A program made the position numbers and the translations under genes. Below, one piece after another: positions 1 to 7,242 of a DNA stretch of 26,593 nucleotides. Position 1 is the stretch's first letter. Each line of letters starts with the position of its first letter. The DNA lies in NCBI GenBank assembly GCA_017620115.1, contig JAFZRB010000306.1, positions 1 through 26,593 on the forward strand, read 5' to 3'. The notes beneath the pieces were generated by a model. That model was not told the origin of the DNA. It was given only the letters and a program-made list of their open reading frames with translations, and did no database searches. Origin of the DNA: Clostridia bacterium. Its GTDB lineage: Bacteria > Bacillota > Clostridia > Christensenellales > Aristaeellaceae.

Positions 1-8
1 GAGAGGCG

Positions 9-115
9 GATGAGGTGTTAGCCCGGCTCTTTGCTGTCTATCGCAATAGGATGCTGGTCGCGACGATAACACCTCATCAGTCGCCTGCGGCGACAGCTTC
101 CCCTCCAGGGGAAGC
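9..115. repeat. Intergenic palindromic repeat with three nested stem-loops
   Basis: Three inverted repeats lie in a row. Outer arms GATGAGGTGTTA (9-20) and TAACACCTCATC (67-78) match perfectly over 12 bp around a 46-nt interior. Next is GTCGCC-TGC-GGCGAC (80-94), then GCTTCCCCT-CC-AGGGGAAGC (96-115). No credible reading frame covers it. From general knowledge, CCTCATC... followed by CTTCCCCT..AGGGGAAG is a style of dispersed intergenic repeat in gut Clostridia genomes, but I cannot count copies here. It might also end transcription of a gene left of the window, although no clear T-run follows. Confidence 0.6.
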
Positions 116-204
116 CCCTTTGAGCCCTCCAAACTCCAATTGACTGGATCAAATGAGACGGCCCTGCGTGAATTGCCGGGGCGATGTTAAATTTTCAATC
201 AGGC

Positions 205-234
205 TTGACGGGATCGGCGTCGGAGGCGTATAAT
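205..234 (+). promoter_or_regulatory. Promoter P1 of the methionine transport operon
   Basis: TTGACG (205-210), an 18-nt spacer, and TATAAT (229-234) form a near-consensus sigma-A type promoter. Transcription should begin near 241, giving a leader of roughly 120 nt before metN. The leader is too short for a full T-box. I saw no S-box (SAM-I) sequence signature. A weak 5-bp stem CGGCA/TGCCG (258-262/281-285) followed by T-rich sequence (286-300) could be a crude attenuator, but this is uncertain. Confidence 0.7.
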
Positions 235-290
235 CCCACTAAACGAATAGGAATAAGCGGCAGGCAACAAAAAATAAACGTGCCGTTATT

Positions 291-318
291 TTATTATTAT
301 GCGGAACTGTGCTATAAT
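291..318 (+). promoter_or_regulatory. Possible second promoter P2 before metN
   Basis: A perfect -10 hexamer TATAAT lies at 313-318. The only -35 candidate is a poor TTATTA at 291-296 with 16-nt spacing. Transcripts from here would have a leader of about 35 nt. It is weaker than P1 and could be chance in an AT-rich stretch. Confidence 0.4.
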
Positions 319-359
319 ATACTGAAAACAGGTATATTCAGGCGAGGAAGTGATGGAGC

Positions 360-1376
360 GTGGCGCAGCAGACGCCCATGATCCGCATAGAGGGGCTGAA
401 AAAGATATACGGCAGCGGCCAGACGGCCGTGGCGGCGCTGGGCGGCGTGAGCCTCACGGTGATGAAGGGCGATATCCACGGCATCATCGGCATGAGCGGC
501 GCGGGCAAATCCACGCTGATCCGCTGCATCAACCGCCTCGACACGCCCACCGAAGGCAGCATCCTCATCGACGGGCGGGATATCCTGGCGATGAACCCCA
601 AGGAGCTGCGCGCCATGCGCAAGCGCGTGAGCATGATCTTCCAGCAGTTCAACCTGCTGATGCAGCGCACCGTGGCGAAAAACGTGCGTTATCCGCTGGA
701 GATTTCCGGCGTGCCCAAGGCGGAGGCCAACAAGCGCGTGATGGAGCTTCTGGAGATCGTGGGGCTCACAAGCAAGGCGAACGCCTATCCGGCGCAGCTG
801 TCCGGCGGGCAGAAGCAGCGCGTGGCCATCGCCCGCGCGCTGGCCTCGAACCCCGAGGTGTTGCTGTGCGACGAAGCCACCAGCGCGCTCGACCCCATGA
901 CCACGCAGTCCATCCTGTCGCTCCTGCAGGACATCAACCGCCGGCTGGGGATCACCGTTGTGGTCATCACGCATGAAATGGCCGTCATCCGGCAGATCTG
1001 CAACCGCGTGACCATCATCGACGGCGGCGAGATCGTGGAGGAGGGCGACGTGGACGAGGTGTTCACCCACACGCGCAGCGCCGCGGGCCGCCGCCTGTTC
1101 GGCATCGTATCCTCCGAGCCGCACGACGAGCCTCACTTCACCGACGCCATCCGCATCGTGTTCGACGGCGATTCTGTCAAAGAGCCGGTGATCTCCGAGG
1201 TTATTCTCAAAACCGGGCTGGCTGTGAATATTCTCTCGGCCGACGTGAAGCAGCTTTCCGGCAAACGCTACGGCCAGATGCTGCTGGACATGCCCGAGGA
1301 TTATGAAGATCGGGCCAAACTCATGACAGCCCTTCGCGAGCAGGGCGTAACCGTGGAGGAGGTGCATCTGTCGTGA
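360..1376 (+). CDS. metN: Methionine ABC transporter ATP-binding protein MetN
   Basis: ATPase subunit of the MetNIQ importer for L/D-methionine, acting on the cytoplasmic face of the membrane. The 338 residues show the full ABC set: Walker A GMSGAGKST (44-52), Q-loop QQF (about 95), signature LSGGQ (147-151), Walker B VLLCDE (167-172) and H-loop H205. The last 80 or so residues form the NIL domain typical of MetN, which binds methionine and lowers transport activity in the Escherichia coli protein. The GTG start is chosen because GAGGAAG lies 9 nt upstream. An in-frame ATG at 378 has no ribosome site. The stop overlaps the metI start (GTGA), so translation is probably coupled. The NIL domain and the following metI and metQ make the substrate assignment firm. 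Confidence 0.95.
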   Translation: MAQQTPMIRIEGLKKIYGSGQTAVAALGGVSLTVMKGDIHGIIGMSGAGKSTLIRCINRLDTPTEGSILIDGRDILAMNPKELRAMRKRVSMIFQQFNLLMQRTVAKNVRYPLEISGVPKAEANKRVMELLEIVGLTSKANAYPAQLSGGQKQRVAIARALASNPEVLLCDEATSALDPMTTQSILSLLQDINRRLGITVVVITHEMAVIRQICNRVTIIDGGEIVEEGDVDEVFTHTRSAAGRRLFGIVSSEPHDEPHFTDAIRIVFDGDSVKEPVISEVILKTGLAVNILSADVKQLSGKRYGQMLLDMPEDYEDRAKLMTALREQGVTVEEVHLS

Positions 1377-2035
1377 CCGCCGATAAGATATGGCTGCTGG
1401 TGCGGCAGGGCTTCGTCGACACGCTGTACATGACCATCCCCTCGACGCTGCTGGCGTACCTGCTGGGCTTGCCGCTGGGCGTGCTGCTGGTCATCACGAA
1501 AAAGGGCGGCATCAGGGAAATGCCCACGCTCAACAGCGTGCTGGGCACGATCATCAACTTCCTGCGCTCGGTGCCCTTTCTCATCCTGCTGGTGATGCTG
1601 TTCCCGGTCACGCGCGTGGTGATGGGCACGTCGGTCGGCACGCGCTCGATCATCTTCCCACTGTTCGTGAGCGCGTTTCCCTTTGTGGCGCGCATGGTCG
1701 AGGGTTCGCTCAACGAGGTGGATTCCGGCCTCATCGAGGCGGCGCAGTCCATGGGCTCCACCACCATGCAGATCATCCGCAAGGTGCTGCTGCCTGAAGC
1801 GCTGCCCTCTCTCATCAACGGCGCCGCCATCTGCATCACGACCATCCTGGCCTATACGGCCATGGCGGGCGCCGCGGGCGGCGACGGCCTGGGCAAAATC
1901 GCCATCACCTACGGCCTCAACCGCCGCGAATACGGCGTGATGTACGCCGCGTCCGTCGCGCTGGTGGTGCTGGTGGAGGTTTTCCAGCTGGTGGGCAATA
2001 TCCTCACCCGCGTGACGGATCACCGCAGGCGGTAG
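1373..2035 (+). CDS. metI: Methionine ABC transporter permease MetI
   Basis: Membrane subunit of the MetNIQ importer. The 220 residues are the usual MetI length and contain about five hydrophobic segments. The cytoplasmic coupling loop (EAA loop), EAAQSMGSTTMQIIRKVLLP, lies at about 122-141 and contacts the MetN dimer. It starts with GTG at 1373, overlapping the metN stop by 4 nt, so it has no independent ribosome site and relies on coupling. The metQ gene follows after 127 nt. That gap has no convincing promoter or terminator, so metQ is most likely on the same transcript. Confidence 0.95.
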   Translation: MTADKIWLLVRQGFVDTLYMTIPSTLLAYLLGLPLGVLLVITKKGGIREMPTLNSVLGTIINFLRSVPFLILLVMLFPVTRVVMGTSVGTRSIIFPLFVSAFPFVARMVEGSLNEVDSGLIEAAQSMGSTTMQIIRKVLLPEALPSLINGAAICITTILAYTAMAGAAGGDGLGKIAITYGLNRREYGVMYAASVALVVLVEVFQLVGNILTRVTDHRRR

Positions 2036-2162
2036 GGCGTTGGAAATTGCTAATTTCTCATTGATTTCCGTTCGTTACGGCACGGGGCCTAAGTTTCATT
2101 CGCCATAAAGCTCCCGCCGCTCCTATATTTATTCCTTATTATTTTATGAAGGAGGGTTCCCC

Positions 2163-3005
2163 ATGAAAAAACTCGTTTCCCTGTTGGTCGCCGCGCTGCT
2201 CGTGCTTTCCGCCTTCTCCCTGGCCCTGGCGGACGACAAAACCACCATCGTCATCGGCGCTACGCCCTCTCCGCACCGCGAGGTGCTGGAGCTGATCGCG
2301 GACGATCTGGCCGAGCTCGGCTATACGCTCGAGATCATCGAATTCACCGAGTATCCGCTGCCCAATCCCGCCCTGGCCGACAAGCAGCTGGACGCCAACT
2401 ACTTCCAGCATCTGCCCTATCTGAACGCCTATAACGACACCGTGGCCGACGCCGAGAAGCTGGTCGCCGCCATCCCGGTGCACTATGAGCCCTACGGCAT
2501 CTACGCCGGCAAGACCGCCTCTCTGGAGGATCTGAAGGACGGCGCGGTGATCGCCGTGACCAACGATCCCTCCAACGAGACCCGCGCCCTGCTGCTGCTG
2601 CAGGAGGCCGGCCTCATCACCCTGCCCGAGGACGCCGGCACCGATTCCTCGCTGACCGTGCTGGACATCGTTGACAATCCCAAGAACCTCGACATCCGCG
2701 AGGTCAACGCCGAGCTGATCCCCTCCATGCTGGAGGATGTCGACCTGGGCGTCATCAACGGCAACTACGCCATCGGCGCGGGCCTGAAGCCTTCCGAGGA
2801 CGCCATTTACCTCGAGGCCGCGGACGGCGATTCCGGCGTGATCTACACCAACTACGTGGTCGTGCGTCCCGAGGACGCCGAGGCTGAGTGGGTCGAGGCG
2901 CTGCGCAGCGTGCTGCAGTCCAAGAAGGTTTCCGACTTCATGCTGAACAACGAGGATTACGCCGGCGGCGTCATCCCCGCGTTCACCGTGGAGGACGCGG
3001 AATAA
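2163..3005 (+). CDS. metQ: Methionine-binding protein MetQ (NlpA family), without lipobox
   Basis: Extracytoplasmic methionine-binding protein feeding MetNI. The 280 residues match the NlpA/MetQ family, with mature start TTIVIGATPSPHREVLE and the internal stretch FTEYPLPNPALADKQLDANYFQH. The N-terminus is a Sec signal peptide (MKKLVSLLVAALLVLSAFSL) ending ALA (21-23) then DD, a signal peptidase I site. No cysteine follows, although MetQ proteins are normally lipoproteins, so the product should be released or held in a periplasm rather than lipid-anchored. A strong ribosome site, AAGGAGGG, sits just upstream of the ATG. A terminator follows the stop at once. Confidence 0.93.
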   Translation: MKKLVSLLVAALLVLSAFSLALADDKTTIVIGATPSPHREVLELIADDLAELGYTLEIIEFTEYPLPNPALADKQLDANYFQHLPYLNAYNDTVADAEKLVAAIPVHYEPYGIYAGKTASLEDLKDGAVIAVTNDPSNETRALLLLQEAGLITLPEDAGTDSSLTVLDIVDNPKNLDIREVNAELIPSMLEDVDLGVINGNYAIGAGLKPSEDAIYLEAADGDSGVIYTNYVVVRPEDAEAEWVEALRSVLQSKKVSDFMLNNEDYAGGVIPAFTVEDAE

Positions 3006-3022
3006 TCCGCCCATTCAATCGC

Positions 3023-3058
3023 CCGCCGCTCTGAAAAGAGCGGCGGAATTACTTTTTG
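3023..3058 (+). terminator. Rho-independent terminator of metNIQ
   Basis: A perfect 10-bp GC-rich stem (CCGCCGCTCT at 3023-3032, AGAGCGGCGG at 3037-3046) closes on a GAAA tetraloop. A T-run (3053-3057) follows after AATTAC. It lies 18 nt after the metQ stop. Confidence 0.85.
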
Positions 3059-3096
3059 TTCTGATAACCCACGCTTGACATGAGGTTTTCAGAACA

Positions 3097-3141
3097 AAAG
3101 AAACAGTGCCGCGCAGCCCATATGCGCGGCACTGTTTCTTT
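3097..3141 (-). terminator. Strong terminator of the minus-strand transporter operon, possibly bidirectional
   Basis: A perfect 19-bp stem (3097-3115 with 3123-3141) has a 7-nt loop. One arm begins AAAGAAACAGTG, so each strand reads a T-rich 3' arm (CTGTTTCTTT). It lies 32 nt past the stop of the minus-strand solute-binding protein gene, between two convergent operons, and can stop transcription from both sides. A shorter inverted repeat (TTTTGTTCTGA near 3054-3064 and TCAGAACAAAA at 3089-3099) links it to the metNIQ terminator. Confidence 0.85.
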
Positions 3142-3172
3142 GTTTCAGGCGGGATCAGCGGTTGCTGAACGA

Positions 3173-5002
3173 TCAGCCCATGGCGGCCTGGTAGTTGGCC
3201 CAGGCGCCCTTGAAGATGTTCTCCCACTCGCGCAGGCCCATGCCCTCGAGTTCGGTGACGAAAGCGTCATACTCCTCGATGTCGCGGTCGCCGCTGATGA
3301 ACTTGGCGATTTCGCCCTCAGCATAGACCTTCAGGGTCGCGTTGTAGTCGGACAGCTCTTCGGTCTCCTCCAGCGTGTAGTAGGTGATGGCCGGGAAGCC
3401 GCTGGTCTCATAGGGGGTGACCCACTCGTACATTGAGCCGCGGAACTGGCCTTCGGTGGTGTGCGTGTCGAAGGTCGGCGGGTTGGTCTTGTACTCCATG
3501 TAGTGCTCGACGTAGTAGTTGAAGTCGTCCTCAGACTTCCAGCCGATGCCGCGCAGCTGCATGGCGTCGGCGCGATCGGCGTAGATGCCCTCGGGCAGGC
3601 CGACGGCGCGGCTGGTGGCCACGTGGCCGCCGTTCAGGCCGAAGGAAGCGTAGGGGCCGCCAACGATGGAATACTTGAAGTCATAGTCGCCGTCATAGGT
3701 GCCATCGTCGATTTCGGGGGTGATGGTCTTGATGGTGGCCAGACCGTCGGCGCGCAGGTTCTCGTAGTCGATGTAGGTGTAAGCGCCCTGCAGGATGCCC
3801 ATGGTGTTGTTGCCCATGCGCGGGCCGTCCCAGATCATCATGAAGCCGTAGTCGCTGTAGAAGAAGTCGGCCAGGCGGGCGATGATCTCAGGATACTCGG
3901 TCTCGGCGCTGGAGGCGAAGCCGCCGACATCCCAGCAGTTGTACTCGAGCCACTGCTGCTTGTCGTTCCACTCGCTGGTGAGGGGAGTGAAGGATACCCA
4001 GTGAGAATAGTCCTCATAGTTCGGGGTGACGGTGAAGGGCACGAAGGGATACACGCCCAGCTTGCCTTCGCTCATCTTCGCGTTCACGGCGGTGCCGTCG
4101 TCGGTGAAGAAGCTGTTGGCAATGATGCCGTCCTCATAGAACTGATGCATGATCTTCAGGTATTCCTTGAACAGCGGATCGCCAACCGGCAGCACGGCCT
4201 CGCCCTCGCGGACGGTGATCTTGGTGCCGTAGTTGGAGCTGTTGCCCAGGAAGCCCATGGCGTTCAGGATGTAGTAGCCGGGGTTCATGCTCTCGTTAGC
4301 GCCGCCCAGCGGGATGCAGTCGGGATCGGCTTCCTTGAAGGCGTACAGCATGGCGATGAAGTCATCCAGCGTCTTCGGGGGCTCGGTCAGGCCGACCGCT
4401 TCCATGCGGTTGGTGTCGATGAAGATACGGTTGCTCTCGCCATAGGGGGAGAAGTAGCCGCGGTTGTAGGGCAGGGAGTAGATCTTGCCGTCCGCCGCGG
4501 TGGCGTTCGCCTTGAAGATCGGGAACTCGTCAAACACCAGGCAGAGGTTGGGCATGAGCTCCTCGGTGATGTAAGGAGTATAGTCCAGCAGCAGGCCTTC
4601 GCCGGCGCCGTAGTTCATCATGTCCGTGGTGGTCAGGCCGACGCACAGCAGGATGTCCGGCAGGTCCGCGGAAGCGAACAGCAGGCTCTTGCGCTCAGAC
4701 AGAGCGGAGTCCAGCACCTGCTCGATCTCGAAGGTGATGCCGGTCTGCGCTTCCAGCCAGTTCCAGAACCACAGGTCGTGGGGATCGGTGGGATGCGCGT
4801 CTTCCATGTGGGTGAACACGGTCAGGGTCAGGCTCTCGCCCTCCGCGACCAGCGGCCAGGAGTTGCAGTCCGTTGCCATGTAGTCGTAGTCAGGATTATA
4901 CTGATACAGACCATCAGAGGCGTAGGTGAGTCCGTCAGCCAGGGCGGCGCCGCTCATGGCGAGCATCGCGAAGGCCAGAACCAGGCAAAGCAACTTCTTC
5001 AT
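3173..5002 (-). CDS. Extracellular oligosaccharide-binding protein (LplA-like, family 1), without lipobox
   Basis: Solute-binding protein of the ABC importer whose two permeases are encoded just upstream. At 609 residues it is in the long LplA/YtcQ-type class that serves complex oligosaccharides, rather than the 400-450 residue class of simple sugar binders. It is rich in Trp and Tyr, as expected of a sugar cleft. The signal peptide (MKKLLCLVLAFAMLAMSGAA) ends ALA (20-22) before DG. Its only early cysteine, C6, lies in the hydrophobic core and is not a lipobox. The ATG has an excellent ribosome site, AAAGGAGGTAACC. The gene is last in a permease-permease-binding protein order, 99 nt after the second permease, with a small hairpin in the gap. 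The ligand is unknown; the neighbouring hydrolases suggest a plant or host glycan fragment. Confidence 0.88.
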   Translation of the reverse strand: MKKLLCLVLAFAMLAMSGAALADGLTYASDGLYQYNPDYDYMATDCNSWPLVAEGESLTLTVFTHMEDAHPTDPHDLWFWNWLEAQTGITFEIEQVLDSALSERKSLLFASADLPDILLCVGLTTTDMMNYGAGEGLLLDYTPYITEELMPNLCLVFDEFPIFKANATAADGKIYSLPYNRGYFSPYGESNRIFIDTNRMEAVGLTEPPKTLDDFIAMLYAFKEADPDCIPLGGANESMNPGYYILNAMGFLGNSSNYGTKITVREGEAVLPVGDPLFKEYLKIMHQFYEDGIIANSFFTDDGTAVNAKMSEGKLGVYPFVPFTVTPNYEDYSHWVSFTPLTSEWNDKQQWLEYNCWDVGGFASSAETEYPEIIARLADFFYSDYGFMMIWDGPRMGNNTMGILQGAYTYIDYENLRADGLATIKTITPEIDDGTYDGDYDFKYSIVGGPYASFGLNGGHVATSRAVGLPEGIYADRADAMQLRGIGWKSEDDFNYYVEHYMEYKTNPPTFDTHTTEGQFRGSMYEWVTPYETSGFPAITYYTLEETEELSDYNATLKVYAEGEIAKFISGDRDIEEYDAFVTELEGMGLREWENIFKGAWANYQAAMG

Positions 5003-5062
5003 GAGGTTACCTCCTTTAATTTTTCCACCGGTTTATGGGCAGCCGGCTGGATCATCTATCGA

Positions 5063-5080
5063 AACCGCCGTCGGGCGGTT
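5063..5080 (-). other. Small stem-loop between permease and binding-protein genes
   Basis: AACCGCC/GGCGGTT form a 7-bp stem with a GTCG loop in the 99-nt gap before the binding-protein gene. No T-run follows. It could protect the downstream mRNA so that the binding protein is made in excess, as is common for such operons. That role is inference. Confidence 0.4.
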
Positions 5081-5101
5081 CGAATCATAGGGAAACGGGT
5101 G

Positions 5102-6046
5102 TCAGCCCTTCAGCGAGCCGATCATGATGCCCTTCACGAAGTATTTCTGAACGAAGGGGTAGGCGATCAGCAGCGGCGCGGAGGAAATGAAGATCAGCGA
5201 GTACTTCATGCCCTCGGCCATGTACACCTGCCTGGCCAGCGTGAGCATGTATTCGATGTCGTCCTGGCCCAGGTTCTGCGTGTTCAGGTTGGCCAGCGCC
5301 GTCTGGTTCAACAGCAGGATGCCGCGCAGGATGATCTGCAGGGGCTGCAGGTTGTTGTCGCTGATGAAGATCAGGGCGGTGAAGTAGTCGTTCCAGCGGC
5401 CCACGGCGTAGAACAGCGCCATGACCGCGATGATGGGCTTGGCCAGCGGCAGCGCCATCTGGAAGAACTGCCGGAAATCGCTGGCGCCGTCGATGGTGGC
5501 CGATTCGTAGATGTCCTCCGGGATCGAGGTCTGGAAGAATACGCGGGAGACAATCATGTTGTAGATGGAGAGGCCGCTCAGCACGATCAGCGTGTACGGC
5601 GTGTTGACCAGGCCCATGCTCTTGATCTGCATGTAGGTGGGCACCAGGCCGCCGCCGAAATACATGGGAATCAGGAAGTAGGTGGCGAACAGGCCGCGCC
5701 CGCGCAGCTTCTTCTTGCTCAGCACGTAGGCCGTGGGCAGCGTGAGGATCAGGTTCCACAGCGTGCCAAGGGGCACGTTGATCAGGTTGTTGCGGTAGCC
5801 GATCCAGATGCGGTTCTCCTTGAACACGTTCGCGTAAGGCTCCAGCGTGGGGTTGATGGGCCAGAAGACCACCTTGCCGTTGACCACGGCGTAAGGATCC
5901 GAAAACGACGCGATGACCGTGAAATACAGGGGATACAGGATCACGAACATCAGGATCACCATGAACACGGTGTTGAACACGTCGAACACCACGTCGGCCT
6001 TCGTCTGGCGGATCTTTTTCTTCATGGGTATTTTCGCGCTTGTCAT
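5102..6046 (-). CDS. Carbohydrate ABC transporter permease, LplC/MalG-like
   Basis: Second membrane subunit of the Lpl-type oligosaccharide importer. The 314 residues have about six hydrophobic segments and the coupling loop ESATIDGASDFRQFFQMALP at about 181-200, the MalG/LplC form of the EAA motif. The C-terminus ends GIMIGSLKG, a common ending in this family. The start MTSAKIPMKKK is chosen because GGAGGCGG lies close upstream. A longer in-frame reading beginning at 6100 would overlap the preceding permease gene. It starts 13 nt after that gene, so the two are in one operon. No ATPase gene is nearby, so the motor is probably a shared one. Confidence 0.92.
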   Translation of the reverse strand: MTSAKIPMKKKIRQTKADVVFDVFNTVFMVILMFVILYPLYFTVIASFSDPYAVVNGKVVFWPINPTLEPYANVFKENRIWIGYRNNLINVPLGTLWNLILTLPTAYVLSKKKLRGRGLFATYFLIPMYFGGGLVPTYMQIKSMGLVNTPYTLIVLSGLSIYNMIVSRVFFQTSIPEDIYESATIDGASDFRQFFQMALPLAKPIIAVMALFYAVGRWNDYFTALIFISDNNLQPLQIILRGILLLNQTALANLNTQNLGQDDIEYMLTLARQVYMAEGMKYSLIFISSAPLLIAYPFVQKYFVKGIMIGSLKG

Positions 6047-6059
6047 TTTCTCCGCCTCC

Positions 6060-7025
6060 TCAGAACAGGCTGATCTCGCTGATGCGACGGGCGATCGCAT
6101 TGACGATGAGCAGCAGCGTGACGTTGACGATCGTGTTGAAGAGACCGATGGCCGCCGAAGCGGAGTACTGGGCGTTCAGAAGACCCAGTTCGTAGACGTA
6201 GGTGGCGATGATGTTCGAAGCGTCGAGGTTCAGCTTGTTCTGCAGCAGGTACACCTTTTCAAACCCGACGGAGAGAATGCCGCCGCAGGACATGATCAGC
6301 GTGATGACGATGGTGGGCATGATGGAGGGAATGTTCACGTGCGTGACGATCTGCAGGCGGTTCGCGCCGTCGATGCGCGCCGCCTCGACCAGCTCGGGAG
6401 ACACGCCGGACAGCGCCGCGATGTAGAGGATCGAGCTCCAGCCGATGCCCTGCCACACGCCGCTCCACACGTAGATGGGCGTGAACAGGTTCGCCTTTTC
6501 AAGGAAGGCCGTTCGCTGGCCTCCCAGCGCCTCTGCGATGTGGTTGAACAGGCCGCTGTCCTTGTTGCAGAACAGCGTGATCATGGAGCAGACCACGACG
6601 GTGGACAGGAAGTGCGGCGCGTAGGTGACCATCTGCACGCTCTTCTTGAACTTCTGGTTGTCCAGCTCGTTGATCATCAGCGCCAGGATGATGGGCAGCG
6701 GGAACGTGGCAAGCGAGTACAGGCTGATGCGCATGGTGTTCCAGATCAGCCGCCCGAAGAGGGGATTCTTGATGAACTTTTCAAAGTATTTGAGGCCGAC
6801 CCAGGGGCTGCCCCAAATGCCCTTGGAGGGTTTGAAGTTCTTGAAGGCGATCTGCACGCCGTACATGGGCATATAGTTGAACAGGAATATATAGACCACG
6901 GCCGGGGCGATCAGCACATACAGCTGCCAGTCCGAGAGGATGCCGTGCAGCGTGCGCATCGCGCGCGACCGCTTTGCGGGGCGGTTGACCACGCGGCCGT
7001 CTTTTGTCGGTGTTGCGTAATTCAT
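6060..7025 (-). CDS. Carbohydrate ABC transporter permease, LplB-like
   Basis: First membrane subunit of the importer. The 321 residues begin with a short basic cytoplasmic tail, then hydrophobic segments from about residue 34. The family stretch MPMYGVQIAFKNF (52-64) is typical of LplB proteins. The coupling loop EAARIDGANRLQIVTHVNIP runs from about 214 to 233. The start MNYATPTKDG is preceded by AGAGGAGGA; the upstream extension in the same frame lacks a better site. It is the first gene behind the strong promoter at 7178-7206, with a leader of about 145 nt. Confidence 0.92.
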   Translation of the reverse strand: MNYATPTKDGRVVNRPAKRSRAMRTLHGILSDWQLYVLIAPAVVYIFLFNYMPMYGVQIAFKNFKPSKGIWGSPWVGLKYFEKFIKNPLFGRLIWNTMRISLYSLATFPLPIILALMINELDNQKFKKSVQMVTYAPHFLSTVVVCSMITLFCNKDSGLFNHIAEALGGQRTAFLEKANLFTPIYVWSGVWQGIGWSSILYIAALSGVSPELVEAARIDGANRLQIVTHVNIPSIMPTIVITLIMSCGGILSVGFEKVYLLQNKLNLDASNIIATYVYELGLLNAQYSASAAIGLFNTIVNVTLLLIVNAIARRISEISLF

Positions 7026-7177
7026 AGAATCCTCCTCTGAAAAAGCGTGAACGCTGACGGCGTAGGCGCGCAAACGACTGGGCGGGAAGCGGCCCGGCTG
7101 CCGGAAAACCGGGACGCTTCATCCCATAAAAGTCCCTTCTGGTAAAATGCTTGAAATAAGTTGCCAGCTTTTTAACG

Positions 7178-7206
7178 ATTATAACATGAAATGTATCATC
7201 TGTCAA
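7178..7206 (-). promoter_or_regulatory. Perfect consensus promoter for the Lpl-type transporter genes
   Basis: On the minus strand TTGACA (7201-7206), exactly 17 nt, and TATAAT (7178-7183) match the sigma-A consensus at all 12 positions. It lies in the 217-nt gap between the DUF5722-like gene and the first permease gene. Transcription should start near 7171. There is no clear terminator between the DUF5722-like stop and this promoter, so read-through from the upstream hydrolase genes is also likely. Confidence 0.88.
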
Positions 7207-7242
7207 CGTCATTCTTTACATATCATGGCGAATGCGGGCTTT

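Noticed and set aside
184..381. A 65-codon frame in the metN leader
   Set aside because: It overlaps the promoter and the start of metN, has no ribosome site, and its composition is not protein-like.
312..1367. A 351-codon minus-strand frame opposite metN
   Set aside because: Antisense to an unmistakable ABC ATPase gene, His/Ala-rich, with no start signal.
3015..3227. Short open frames over the convergent terminators (minus 3015-3227, plus 3080-3436)
   Set aside because: They run through both hairpins, which explains the repeated peptide-like segment in each. No ribosome site.
3461..6073. An 870-codon open frame on the plus strand across the binding-protein and permease genes
   Set aside because: It is opposite two clear transporter genes and spans their intergenic gap, with Val/Gly/His/Gln-biased content and no family motif. 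It is a GC-driven shadow.
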